Source: Hylemonella sp.
Lineage (GTDB): Bacteria > Pseudomonadota > Gammaproteobacteria > Burkholderiales > Burkholderiaceae_C
Direction of reading: 5' to 3'
Length of the DNA stretch: 64,000 nucleotides
NCBI GenBank assembly: GCA_030680575.1
Contig: JAUXVI010000021.1
Coordinates: 1-64,000, forward strand
The notes beneath the pieces were generated by a model, which made no database searches, had not been told where the DNA came from, and saw only the letters and a program-made list of their open reading frames with translations. Below are positions 9,100 to 18,113 of the stretch, piece after piece (positions within the stretch are counted from its first letter, which is position 1; each line of letters opens with the position of its first letter). Position numbers and translations under genes: made by a program.

Positions 9100-10638
9100 T
9101 TAGTCGTGAATCAGCGCGTCCAGCACACCCGCCTCGAAGTGCTGCTCGATGAAGTCGGCCATGCGTTCGAACACGGCGTCCAGCGTCGGCACCTGGGCAC
9201 CGTGCTGGCCAAACAGTGCCTGCAGCGCGGCCGGGTCTTCAAACAGGCCGTGCAGATACAGGCCAAGCACATTGCCGGCCCCGTTCTGCCAGGCCAGGCC
9301 AGGCATCAGCTCACGCGCCACGTCACCCTTGGCCGCCATGGCCGGGTGCTGCGCGGTCTGGCCGTGGTGGATCTCGTAACCCTGCACCGTGATGCCCGAG
9401 AGCGCCGCCCACGGACCGGTGACGGTTGAAAAGGTGGCGCGCGTGCGCTGCACTGTCTTGGCTGGCTCGAAGGCGGTGACCAGAGGCAGCAGGCCCAGGC
9501 CCGGTGCATTGCCGTCGATGCCGTGCGGATCGATCAGCGCTTCGCCCAGCATCTGCAGCCCGCCGCAGACGCCCAGCACCGCCCCACCCCGCTGCGCATG
9601 GGCGGCAATGGCGCGGTCCAGACCTTGTGCGCGCAGCCAGGCCAGGTCGCCACTGGTGTGTTTGGAGCCGGGCAGGATGATCCAATCGGTGTCCTGCAAT
9701 TCGGCTGCGCTGCGCACCCACTTGAGATGCACGCCGGGGATGTTCTTGAGCGGCTGGAATTCATCGAGGTTGCTGATGCGCGGGTAGACCACGACGGCGA
9801 TGGTGGTCTTGATATCGCCAGAGCCTGTATGCCGGTCGTCAAACACACCGTCTTCTTCCGGCAAGCCGTGCTGGTACCACATGGGTAGCGTGGCCACGGT
9901 GGGAACACCCGTCTTTTCTTGCAGCATTTCGGGCGCGGGCGCCAGCAACGCGGCGTCACCGCGGAACTTGTTGAGCACAAAGCCCTTGATCAGTGCCCGG
10001 TCGCCTTCCGGCATCAGCGCCCAGGTGCCATAGAGATGGGCGAAAGCGCCGCCGCGGTCGATGTCGGTCACCAGCAGGCACTGGGCCTTGGCATGGCGTG
10101 CCACGCGCAGGTTGACGATGTCGCTGGCGCTGAGGTTGATTTCGGCCGGCGAGCCGGCGCCTTCGATCACCACCACGTCGTTCTCGGCCATCAACTCGTC
10201 CAGCGCCTGTGCCACCGTGGGCCACACGTACTCGCTGCGGCCACGCCAGTCCATGCGCGTCAGCGCCTCGTCCACCTGGCCGAGCAGCACCACCTGGCTG
10301 TGGGTGTCGCGCTCGGGTTTGAGCAGCAGCGGGTTCATGCGCACCTCGGGCTCGGCCTTGGCGGCCAGGGACTGGAAGTACTGGGCGGAACCGATTTCAC
10401 CTCCGAGGTTTTGCCGCCGGGCCGTCCCAAGGCAAAACGCGGCCCCCTCGGGGGGCAGCGAGGACACGTCAGTGCCGAGCGTGGGGGCCACAACCCTGGC
10501 GTTGTTGCTCATGTTCTGCGCCTTGAACGGCGCGACCTTGAGCCCTTGCCGAGCGTAATAACGGCACAAGGCCGTGGCCAGCCAGCTCTTGCCGGCACCG
10601 CTGGTGGTGCCCAGCACCATCACTGCTTTGGCGCTCAT
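9100..10638 (-). CDS. cobQ: Cobyric acid synthase, with an in-frame repeat insertion
   Basis: A 512-residue glutamine-dependent amidotransferase that amidates adenosylcobyrinic acid a,c-diamide to adenosylcobyric acid. The N-terminal nucleotide-binding half starts VMVLGTTSGAGKSWLATALC; the C-terminal glutaminase has the nucleophile in VLGVCGGLQMLG and a His in YEIHHGQT. The odd feature is residues 51-78: family members normally run from SNNARVV almost directly into GGEIGSAQ, but here about 28 extra residues (including SLPPEGAAFCLGTARR) are encoded by an interspersed repeat, keeping the frame. The insertion lies in a loop close to the nucleotide site; whether activity survives is unknown. ATG 10638 overlaps the cobD stop by four bases. 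Confidence 0.92.
   Translation of the reverse strand: MSAKAVMVLGTTSGAGKSWLATALCRYYARQGLKVAPFKAQNMSNNARVVAPTLGTDVSSLPPEGAAFCLGTARRQNLGGEIGSAQYFQSLAAKAEPEVRMNPLLLKPERDTHSQVVLLGQVDEALTRMDWRGRSEYVWPTVAQALDELMAENDVVVIEGAGSPAEINLSASDIVNLRVARHAKAQCLLVTDIDRGGAFAHLYGTWALMPEGDRALIKGFVLNKFRGDAALLAPAPEMLQEKTGVPTVATLPMWYQHGLPEEDGVFDDRHTGSGDIKTTIAVVVYPRISNLDEFQPLKNIPGVHLKWVRSAAELQDTDWIILPGSKHTSGDLAWLRAQGLDRAIAAHAQRGGAVLGVCGGLQMLGEALIDPHGIDGNAPGLGLLPLVTAFEPAKTVQRTRATFSTVTGPWAALSGITVQGYEIHHGQTAQHPAMAAKGDVARELMPGLAWQNGAGNVLGLYLHGLFEDPAALQALFGQHGAQVPTLDAVFERMADFIEQHFEAGVLDALIHD
10414..10488 (-). repeat. Interspersed repeat family 2, copy inside cobQ
   Basis: On the minus strand this copy reads GCCCCCACGCTCGGCACTG, then GTGTCCTCGCTGCCCCCCGA, GGGGGCCGCG and GGACGGCCCGGCGG. 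A copy at 50977-51053 on the plus strand has the same order of blocks (GCCCCCACGCTTTCGCACTG, GCTGCCCCCCGAGGGGGCC, GGGGCGGCCCGGCGGG). The core CCCCCCGAGGGGG is palindromic. It contributes about 25 codons to cobQ without a stop or frameshift. Confidence 0.85.
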
Positions 10639-11642
10639 GTGATTGACCTTTCCTGTGCTCGCACGCTCAGCCAAGCCTGCTGCAGCGCGTCCTGCGCCTG
10701 CGGCGCCAGCACGCCCAGGCGCACGTGGCCAGGCAAACCGAACGAGGTGGCATCGCGCAACTTGATGCCCTGCGCCCGCAAGGCGGCCAGGGCCTGCGTC
10801 AGCGCCTCGCCTTGCAACTCAGGCCGGGCGCAGAAGTAGTTGGCGTTGCTGGGCAGGCAGGTCCAGCCCAGCGCTTCGCAAACGGCCAGTTGCCGTGTTT
10901 TCCATTCACGCAAGGTGGCCAGGCTTTGCTGCAGCCAGGCTTGCACTTCGGGACGTAGCCAGCCTTGCAACAAGGCCACGCCGTGCGCGCCCACCAGCCA
11001 TGACGGCGCCAAGCGCTCCAGTTGCGCCACGGCCTCCAGCGCACCGAGCGGTGCGATGACATAGGCGGCGCGCACGCCGGTCAGGCCGAGCGCCTTGTTC
11101 GGCGTCCACAGTTGCCAGACACGCAGCAACTGCTCCTGCGTCAGGGCCAGCGCAGCGCTCAGGCGCAGCGGCTCGTAGGCGCGGTCGAGCACCACCACGG
11201 GGGCAGTAGTCACCAGTTCGGCCAGGCCATCCTGCGCCTGCCCCAGCGGGCTGGACGGATCGCAGGCCCAGGCCAGTTGCGCATCCTGCGGCTGGACCAC
11301 GGGGTTCAGACCCCAGGCCTGCGCGGCAGCGGCGTAGTCACCATAGTGTTGCGGCGGCAGCCAGACGTTACGCCCACCCTGCTGCTGCACCCAGGCACTG
11401 ATGCGGAAAATGAATTCGCTGGCGCTGCCAGCCAGCAGCAGACGCTCGGGCGCCACGCCGTGCCAGGCTGCCAGTTGCGCGCGCAGCGCCGTGTAGGCCG
11501 CGTCCGGGTAGCGCGTGGCATCGGCGCCCTGCACGGCTGCCAGCGCCTGCGGGCACGGACCGCAGGCATTGCTGTTGGTGGAGAAGTCATGCAGCGGCAC
11601 GCCTTGGGCATCCGGGCCGCCGTGGACACGCTGCGCACTCAT
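10635..11642 (-). CDS. cobD: Threonine-phosphate decarboxylase
   Basis: A 335-residue PLP enzyme of the histidinol-phosphate-aminotransferase-like group. In cobalamin synthesis it decarboxylates L-threonine phosphate to (R)-1-amino-2-propanol phosphate for attachment by CbiB. Visible motifs: HDFSTNSNACGPCP near the start, RYPDAAYTALR, GSASEFIFR, and the likely Schiff-base lysine in LWTPNKALGLTGVRAAY. The ATG at 11642 overlaps the cbiB stop by four bases; a longer upstream frame is a shadow of cbiB. It could also be named cobC in the Pseudomonas denitrificans nomenclature. Confidence 0.9.
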   Translation of the reverse strand: MSAQRVHGGPDAQGVPLHDFSTNSNACGPCPQALAAVQGADATRYPDAAYTALRAQLAAWHGVAPERLLLAGSASEFIFRISAWVQQQGGRNVWLPPQHYGDYAAAAQAWGLNPVVQPQDAQLAWACDPSSPLGQAQDGLAELVTTAPVVVLDRAYEPLRLSAALALTQEQLLRVWQLWTPNKALGLTGVRAAYVIAPLGALEAVAQLERLAPSWLVGAHGVALLQGWLRPEVQAWLQQSLATLREWKTRQLAVCEALGWTCLPSNANYFCARPELQGEALTQALAALRAQGIKLRDATSFGLPGHVRLGVLAPQAQDALQQAWLSVRAQERSIT

Positions 11643-12631
11643 GGCCGCACCTCCTGCGCTGAAAACGCTATGAAAACAATAGCTGCTGTCGCAATCATGG
11701 CAAAGGCCAGAACTACTTTTGACCCCAAAACTGCTGCACGTGCCGTGTCGCTGGCCAGCGGTGCACGGCCCTGGCCGTTCAGCACATAGACCCCGGGCTT
11801 GTGCAAGCTCACGCCCAGCGCCAGCGCCATGGCCGCCATCGGCCAGCCGCTGTTGGGCGACGGCGTGCGGCCGGCTTCCCGACGCATCGCACGCAGCGAC
11901 AGGCCGCCGTGCACCAGCGCCAGCAGCCAGGCCGTCAGGCGCGCCGGCAGCCAGGACAGCACATCGTCGGCCCGCGCGGCCCACTTGCCGGCCCAGGCCC
12001 AGTCGCGCCCGTTGTAGATGCCGCGGTAACCCCACATGGCGTCGGCGGTGTTGGCAAAGCGGTAGAGCGCCGCCCCCGGCAAGCCCAGCAGCACAAACCA
12101 GAAGATCGGTGCCACCACCGAGTCATTCAGGTTCTCGGCCAGCGACTCGATGGCGCTCTCACGCACCTCGGCCTCGCTCAAGGTCTGCACATCGCGGCTG
12201 ACCAGCCAGGCCAGGCGTGCGCGTCCGGCCGGCAGCGATTCGGCCAAGGCCGCCTCCACCGCCAGCACCTCGCCGCGCAGCATGCGCCAGGCCAGCAGCG
12301 GCTTGAGCAACAAACCCAGCAACAGCAGGCTGAGCAGTGCCGGCAGTTGAAGTAGCGCTTGCTGTAGTGCCACGGTGACTATCAAAACAAGAGCAGCCCC
12401 CGCAAGCCAGGCCAGGGCGCCGAGCCCAAAACACTTGTAGTCCGGTCCACCCGTCTGCGCGCGCTGCGGTGCGATGAAGGCGCCGACCCAGCCCAGGTAA
12501 GCCCCCATCCACACCACCGGGTGCCAGCGCGCGGAAGGCTCGCCCAGCCAGCGGTCGATGGCCAACGCCAGCCACAGGGCACCGACGAGCAGCAGCATCG
12601 AAGACAGGGAGAGGTCGCCCATGGACAGCAT
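11639..12631 (-). CDS. cbiB: Adenosylcobinamide-phosphate synthase
   Basis: A 330-residue membrane protein that joins aminopropanol phosphate to adenosylcobyric acid. Conserved parts are ALAIDRWLGEPSARWHPVVWMG near the N-terminus, SRDVQTLSEAEVRESAIESLAENLNDSVVAP (Glu and Asn-rich core), YRFANTADAMWGYR, and SPNSGWPMAAMALAL. Two segments, about residues 64-86 and 301-322, coincide with DNA resembling repeat family 1. The start at 12631 overlaps the bluB stop (TGATG). Called cobD in the P. denitrificans nomenclature. Confidence 0.93.
   Translation of the reverse strand: MLSMGDLSLSSMLLLVGALWLALAIDRWLGEPSARWHPVVWMGAYLGWVGAFIAPQRAQTGGPDYKCFGLGALAWLAGAALVLIVTVALQQALLQLPALLSLLLLGLLLKPLLAWRMLRGEVLAVEAALAESLPAGRARLAWLVSRDVQTLSEAEVRESAIESLAENLNDSVVAPIFWFVLLGLPGAALYRFANTADAMWGYRGIYNGRDWAWAGKWAARADDVLSWLPARLTAWLLALVHGGLSLRAMRREAGRTPSPNSGWPMAAMALALGVSLHKPGVYVLNGQGRAPLASDTARAAVLGSKVVLAFAMIATAAIVFIAFSAQEVRP
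11667..11730 (+). repeat. Repeat family 1 copy inside the 3' end of cbiB
   Basis: Plus-strand sequence starts GCTATGAAAACAATAGCTGC and continues with an AAGGCCAGAA block, following the order of the 2028 copy. It encodes part of the last hydrophobic helix of CbiB (residues about 301-322). More diverged than the intergenic copies. Confidence 0.5.
12377..12443 (+). repeat. Possible diverged repeat family 1 copy inside cbiB
   Basis: Plus-strand sequence GACTATCAAAACAAGAGCAG followed by an AGGGCGCCGAGCCCAAAA block resembles the family 1 layout. It falls in the DNA for a variable hydrophobic stretch (residues about 64-86) of CbiB. Weaker match than the other copies. Confidence 0.3.
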
Positions 12632-13329
12632 CACGTCGCCTCTTCTGCAAACAGGCTCGCACCCTGGCCCCAGCGGTCGTCGAACACCAGCCCGGCCAAC
12701 GCCTCGCGCTGCGCCCACTTGTCCTGACTCAGCATCGGTTCGCTGTAATAACCCTGCACGGGACCCAGGCACAGCAGCGCGATCGGCTCGGCCCCGGGCG
12801 GCAGACCCAGCAGTTGCGCCACTGCCTGCGGCTCGAACAGCGAGACCCAGCCCATGCCCAGCCCTTCGGCGCGCGCGGCCAGCCACAGGTTCTGGATGGC
12901 GCAGGCGGCCGAGGCCAGATCCATCTGCGGCAGCGTGCGACGGCCGAAGACATGACGCTCACGCCCGTCGGCCAGCGCCACGGCAAACACTTCGGCCGCT
13001 TCCAGCAAGCCTTCCACCTTGAGTTTCATGAACGCGTCTTCGCGCTCGCCCAGGGCACGCGCCGTCTGCACCCGCTCCTGCTCCACCAGCGCGTGCAACT
13101 GCTGGCGCAAGGCGGGCTGCGTGATGCGGATAAAACGCCACGGCTGCATGAAACCGACGCTGGGCGCATGGTGCGCCGCCTGCAGCAGACGCCGCAACAC
13201 CTCGGGCGCCACGCTGCCACCGGCGAAGTGGCGCATGTCGCGCCGCTCGAAGATGGCGCGGTACACCGCCGCCGCGTCAGCCGCGCTGAACGGTTCGGCC
13301 GGTACCAACGTAGCGGGGTCGCGTGTCAC
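12631..13329 (-). CDS. bluB: 5,6-dimethylbenzimidazole synthase
   Basis: A 232-residue flavin-destructase of the nitroreductase fold that cleaves reduced FMN with oxygen to form dimethylbenzimidazole, the lower ligand of cobalamin. The characteristic residues are visible: Asp in FERRDMRHF and Ser in GMGWVSLFEP, which distinguish BluB from ordinary nitroreductases. HAPSVGFMQPWRFI binds flavin. The start is taken as GTG 13329, with GGAG about 9 bases upstream; the frame extends further upstream only through repeat sequence. Oxygen dependence implies aerobic lower-ligand synthesis. Confidence 0.92.
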   Translation of the reverse strand: MTRDPATLVPAEPFSAADAAAVYRAIFERRDMRHFAGGSVAPEVLRRLLQAAHHAPSVGFMQPWRFIRITQPALRQQLHALVEQERVQTARALGEREDAFMKLKVEGLLEAAEVFAVALADGRERHVFGRRTLPQMDLASAACAIQNLWLAARAEGLGMGWVSLFEPQAVAQLLGLPPGAEPIALLCLGPVQGYYSEPMLSQDKWAQREALAGLVFDDRWGQGASLFAEEAT

Positions 13330-13414
13330 GTCAGATGCTCCATCCGAGCGACTGGCGGCACACCAAACGCCCAAACCGGGATACGCCGTGGAACCGGCTT
13401 GGCCGGGCCACTGG

Positions 13415-13474
13415 CGTTGCCCCCTGCAAGGGGGGTGGCGTAGCGACACGCAGTGCGCGGAGCCTGGGGGTGTT
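13415..13474 (-). repeat. Diverged repeat family 2 copy between cobO and bluB
   Basis: On the minus strand it contains a CCCCCAGGCTCC block, then CGCACTGCGTGTCGCTACG, then CCACCCCCCTTGCAGGGGG, the same block order as the copies at 50977 and in cobQ but with a different core stem (CCCCCTTGCAGGGGG). It fills most of the 152-base gap upstream of bluB. Confidence 0.6.
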
Positions 13475-13481
13475 CCATCGT

Positions 13482-14051
13482 CTAATCTTCTATGCCACGC
13501 TGGGCGGGAATGCCGGCCTTGAACGCATGCTTGATGAGCGTCATCTCGGTCACGGTGTCGGCCAGTTCGATGATCTCGGGCGGGCAGCGGCGGCCGGTCA
13601 GCACCACGTGCACATGCTTGGGTCGCTCGCGCAGCGTTTGCAACACATCGTCCAGCGGCAGCCAGCCGTAGATCAGCGGGTAGGTGATCTCGTCGAGCGT
13701 GACCATGAACAACTCACCGCTCAGGATGCTGGCCTTGGCACGTGCCCAGCCGTCTCGCGCCAGTTGCGCCGAGTGCTCCAGGTCCTGGCTCTTCCAGGAA
13801 AAGCCGTCGCCCAAACCCTCAATCGGGATACCGAGCTGCTCGAACATGCGGTGTTCGCCGAAGCGCGCGCTCGGCACCTTCATGAACTGGTAGATCTTGA
13901 CCGCCTTGCCGCGGCCATGCGCGCGCAGTGCCAGGCCGAAGGCGGCCGTGCTCTTGCCCTTGCCGTCGCCGGTGTTGACGATGACCAGGCCGCGGCGTTC
14001 GCCCTCAGGCTTCTCGTAACGCTTTTCAGTCGGGGGAGCTTCGATTTCCAT
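13482..14051 (-). CDS. cobO: Corrinoid adenosyltransferase (CobA/CobO/BtuR type)
   Basis: A 189-residue enzyme that transfers the adenosyl group of ATP to the cobalt of reduced corrinoids. The modified P-loop [14 protein letters not shown] (about residues 26-39) and the [20 protein letters not shown] and [14 protein letters not shown] motifs are typical of the CobA class. ATG 14051 is chosen over an upstream ATG because the conserved part begins soon after. Eleven bases separate it from the stop of the ABC ATPase gene. Confidence 0.95.
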   Translation of the reverse strand: MEIEAPPTEKRYEKPEGERRGLVIVNTGDGKGKSTAAFGLALRAHGRGKAVKIYQFMKVPSARFGEHRMFEQLGIPIEGLGDGFSWKSQDLEHSAQLARDGWARAKASILSGELFMVTLDEITYPLIYGWLPLDDVLQTLRERPKHVHVVLTGRRCPPEIIELADTVTEMTLIKHAFKAGIPAQRGIED

Positions 14052-14062
14052 GGGGTGTCCGG

Positions 14063-14829
<767 letters not shown>

Positions 14830-14833
<4 letters not shown>

Positions 14834-15849
14834 AACATCCGTCCCCGCTGGTTTTGCCGGTGCATCAGCCACAGCAGGTAGCCGCCGCCGAGCACGGCGG
14901 TCAGCACGCCGACCGGCAACTCGGCCGGCGCAATCAACCAGCGCGCCAGCAGGTCGGCCGCCATCAGCAGCACACCGCCCATCAGGCTGGCCAGGAAGGT
15001 AAGGCGGCCGTGTGTGGTCTTGACCAGCGAGCGCACCAGGTGCGGCGCGGCCAGGCCGACGAAAGCGATCAGGCCGGTCTGCGCCACGGCCGTGCCGGTG
15101 GCCAGTGCCATCACGGCGATCAGCGCGGCGCGCAGCGGTGCCAGCGAGAGCCCCAGGCTGGCGGCGGTGGCCTCGCCCAGCGTCAGGCCGTCGAGCACGC
15201 GGCTCAAACTCCAGGCAGCCAGCATGCACAGGCCCCAGACCGCCGCCATCAGCACGCAGGCGCTCCAGCCCACATAACCGGTGCTGCCGAGCAGAAAGGC
15301 CTGCATGGCCTGCAACACCTCGGGCACCAGCAGCATGGTGAGCGAGCTCAAGGCGCCGAGCACCACGCCGACGATCACGCCCGCCAGCAGCAGACGCAAG
15401 GTGTGCTGCACACCACGCGCCAGCACCAGGGTGAGCAGCACCGCCGCCACGGCACCGACGAAGGCGGCACCGGTCAGCCCCAAGCGCACCAGCCAGTGCG
15501 TGGCCAGCGGCGAGACGCCGAACAAGGCCAGTGCAATGGCCACGCCGAGTGAGGCCCCGGAGGCGCTGCCCAGCAGATAGGGATCGGCCAGCGGGTTGCG
15601 GAACAACCCTTGCGCCACCGCGCCGGCCAGGCCCAGCAGCGCGCCGGCCAGCCAGGCACCCAAGGTGCGCGGCAGGCGGATGTCCCACACGATCTGCCAC
15701 GCCACCGGGTCGTGCAATGCCTTGAACACGCTCTCGAAACCGGTGCTGCCGACGCCGGCGCCCAGCAGCACCATGGTGGCCGCCAGCAGCGCCAGGGCCA
15801 GGCCCCACAGGGCGGCACGCCGTTCTTGCAACAAGGGACCGGCGCTCAT
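14830..15849 (-). CDS. btuC: Cobalamin ABC transporter permease (FecCD/BtuC family)
   Basis: A 339-residue inner-membrane permease with about ten helices. Family motifs are RLPRTLGAWLAGALLGLAGA, GLFRNPLADPYLLGSASGASLG and the coupling region GLIAFVGLAAPHLVR. It starts at ATG 15849, overlapping the btuF stop by four bases. Confidence 0.92.
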
Positions 15850-16703
15850 CGTCGTCCTCCCTTGTCGGCCAGGCACTGGGCCATCAGGCGCGCGCCCTCG
15901 GCCATGCGCGGGCCGGGACGGATCAGGATGTCGGCCTGCTCGGCCGGGAAGATGCAGATGCGCTGCTCGCGCACGGCGCGGATGCTGCTCCAGCCGGGGC
16001 GCTGCGGCAGACCGGGAACATTGCGCTGGCTGATCATGATCACATCCGGGTTGGCGCGCACCACGTACTCGGGGTTGAGTTTGGGGAACGGCCCCAGGCT
16101 GGTCGGCACGATGTTCTTCACGCCCAGGCGCGTCAGCGTCTCGCCAATGAAGGACGACTCGCCGGCGGCATAGGGGCCGCGGTTGACCTCGAAGTAGATG
16201 CGCAGGTTTTTCGCCTGGGCCGGCAGCGACTGTGCGGCCGCTGACACGCCGGCATCGATATGGCGCCAGACGCGCTGCGCATCGTTAACGGCCAGCAAGA
16301 CCCCCACCCGCTCCAGCACGCGCTGCACGTCGGCATGGCTCTTGGTCTCCAGCGCGGCGACCTTCAGGCCCAGCGCTTCCAGCCGCTCGCTGGCGCGCGA
16401 GGACACCGACATCAGCACCAGGTCGGGCTTGAGCGCGACGATGGCCTCGATGTTGGGGTCGAGCCCGCCACCGACCTGCGGCAAGGCGCGCACGCCGGCC
16501 GGGTGGTTGGAATAACGGTCCACCCCCACCAGGCGCTGGCACTGGCCGAGTTCACAGACGGTCTCGGTCAGCGAGGGCAGCAGGCTGACGATGCGCTGCG
16601 GCGGCTTCGGCAGCGTAACCAGGGTGCCGCGGTCGTCGGTGATCTGCAGCGCCTGTGCCGGCAGCCAAAGGCAGATCAACCAGCAGAAGAACGCGCGTTT
16701 CAT
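15846..16703 (-). CDS. btuF: Periplasmic cobalamin-binding protein (BtuF-like)
   Basis: A 285-residue helical-backbone binding protein. A signal peptide covers about residues 1-17 (AFFCWLICLWLPAQA). The mature part shows QRIVSLLPSLTETVCELG, VGVDRYSNHP and PDLVLMSVSSRASERLEALG, matching the BtuF family. It should pass corrinoid from BtuB to BtuC2D2. Start ATG 16703 overlaps the cobU stop by four bases. Confidence 0.9.
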   Translation of the reverse strand: MKRAFFCWLICLWLPAQALQITDDRGTLVTLPKPPQRIVSLLPSLTETVCELGQCQRLVGVDRYSNHPAGVRALPQVGGGLDPNIEAIVALKPDLVLMSVSSRASERLEALGLKVAALETKSHADVQRVLERVGVLLAVNDAQRVWRHIDAGVSAAAQSLPAQAKNLRIYFEVNRGPYAAGESSFIGETLTRLGVKNIVPTSLGPFPKLNPEYVVRANPDVIMISQRNVPGLPQRPGWSSIRAVREQRICIFPAEQADILIRPGPRMAEGARLMAQCLADKGGRR

Positions 16704-17302
16704 GCCGCCCCCTTCAATGTCAGCGGCAGGCCGGCCGCCATCAGCGTGACGCGTTCGCAAGCCTGCGCCACGTCCTGGTTCAGGCGGCCCAGCGCATCAA
16801 CAAAGGCGCGCACCTCGCGCCCCATGGGGATCACACCCAGGCCGATCTCGTTACCCACCAGCACCAGCGGCCCCGGGGCGCTGCGGATTGCTCCTAAAAG
16901 CATAGCTATGGGCGCAGATACATCGAGGCCTAGAGATCGATTTGATTCAGAATCCTCCGCCGTGGGCTCGAACGGCATCAGCCAGTTGGTCAGCCACAGC
17001 GTCAGGCAGTCCACCACCAGCAGGGTGTCGGGGCAGCTGTGCGCGGCAATGGCCTCGGCCAACAAGCGCGGCTCTTCCACCGTCTGCAGGCCGGGCACAC
17101 GCTCGGCACGTTCGCGCTGGTGGCGTGCGATGCGTTGGCGCATCTCCTCGTCCCAGGCCTGGCCGGTGGCGATCAGCGTGGCCTTGTGCTGTGGGGACTG
17201 GGCCAGCCACGTTTTCGCCAGCCCTTCGGCGCGACGCGACTTGCCGCTTTTCTGGCCGCCGAGAATCAGTTCGCTGCGGGCAATGGTCAGTGCCTCAACC
17301 AT
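16700..17302 (-). CDS. cobU: Adenosylcobinamide kinase / adenosylcobinamide-phosphate guanylyltransferase
   Basis: A 200-residue bifunctional enzyme (CobP in P. denitrificans) that phosphorylates and then guanylylates adenosylcobinamide. P-loop ILGGQKSGKSRRAE is at residues 13-26, and VVDCLTLWLTNWLM and VLVGNEIGLGVIPMG are conserved. Residues about 119-138 (SESNRSLGLDVSAPIAMLLG) form a segment longer than in homologues I recall and are encoded by a repeat family 1 copy with atypical codons. It overlaps the upstream binding-protein gene by eight bases. Confidence 0.93.
   Translation of the reverse strand: MVEALTIARSELILGGQKSGKSRRAEGLAKTWLAQSPQHKATLIATGQAWDEEMRQRIARHQRERAERVPGLQTVEEPRLLAEAIAAHSCPDTLLVVDCLTLWLTNWLMPFEPTAEDSESNRSLGLDVSAPIAMLLGAIRSAPGPLVLVGNEIGLGVIPMGREVRAFVDALGRLNQDVAQACERVTLMAAGLPLTLKGAA
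16889..16948 (+). repeat. Repeat family 1 copy inside cobU
   Basis: Plus strand: GCTCCTAAAAGCATAGCT, GGGCGCAGATACATCGAGG, CCTAGAGATCGATTTGATTC. Block by block this follows the 2028 copy (GCTATC.., AATAGCT, GCGCTTATTTCATAAGG, CCCAGAGGCCAATTTGGCATC) over about 60 bases. It keeps the cobU reading frame open. Confidence 0.7.
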
Positions 17303-18113
17303 AGGTCTGGCTCCATTGCGTGACGATGCGGTGCAGCTGCGCCACACCATCGGTCAGCGCAGCCGGGCCGGGCTGCAGGATGTCGGCCGACTTGATCTCG
17401 AACAGCTGGCCGTACTTGACGGCGCTGACGTCCTGCCAGCCGGGACGCGCTGCCACCTTCTCGGCGCGGAATTTCTTGCCGCACCAGGAGCCGATGATGA
17501 TGTCGGGGTTGCGGCGCACGATCTCGGCGCCATCGGCAATGATGCGCTGTTTGCCCATCGGCTCGGCCGCCAGCTCGGGAAAGATGTCATCGCCACCGGC
17601 TAGGCCCATGAGTTCCGACACCCAGCGGATGGCGCTGATGTGCGGCTCGTCCCATTCCTCGAAGTAGATGCGCGGGCGGCGCGACAGCTGGGCGGCAGCC
17701 AGCTGGATCGCGTCCAACCGGGTCTGCATCTCAGCCATCAACTGCAGCCCACGCTCGGCAGCACCGACCATGGCCGCCACCTGGTACAGCATGGACAAGA
17801 TCTCAGCCACGCTGCGCTGGTTGAACACCGTGATCTGGATGCCGCGGCGGATCAGCTCGGCGGCAATGTCGGCCTGCAGGTCGGAAAAGCCGAACACGCA
17901 ATCGGGCTTGAGCGCCACGATGGACTCGATCCGGGCGTTCAGGAAGGCGCTGACCTTGGGCTTCTCTTCGCGCGCGCGGCGTGGCCGCACGGTGTAGCCC
18001 GAGATGCCGACGATGCGGCGCTCCTCGCCCAGCAGGTAGAGCCACTCGGTCGTCTCCTCCGTCAGGCAGACGATGCGTTGCGGGCCGAGCGTGCGGGCAG
18101 CCATCGAGTTCAT
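17295..18113 (-). CDS. BtuF-like cobalamin-binding protein without a signal peptide
   Basis: A 272-residue protein with the helical-backbone binding-protein fold: RIVCLTEETTEWLYLLGEERRIVGIS, PDCVFGFSDLQADIAAELIRRG and PDIIIGSWCGKKF. Unlike btuF next to it, it begins MNSMAARTLGPQRIVCLT with no hydrophobic signal segment, so it should be cytoplasmic. A role in holding or handing on corrinoid, or in sensing, is inference. The ATG at 18113 overlaps cobB by four bases; MAARTLG three codons later is an alternative start. Confidence 0.75.
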   Translation of the reverse strand: MNSMAARTLGPQRIVCLTEETTEWLYLLGEERRIVGISGYTVRPRRAREEKPKVSAFLNARIESIVALKPDCVFGFSDLQADIAAELIRRGIQITVFNQRSVAEILSMLYQVAAMVGAAERGLQLMAEMQTRLDAIQLAAAQLSRRPRIYFEEWDEPHISAIRWVSELMGLAGGDDIFPELAAEPMGKQRIIADGAEIVRRNPDIIIGSWCGKKFRAEKVAARPGWQDVSAVKYGQLFEIKSADILQPGPAALTDGVAQLHRIVTQWSQTYG

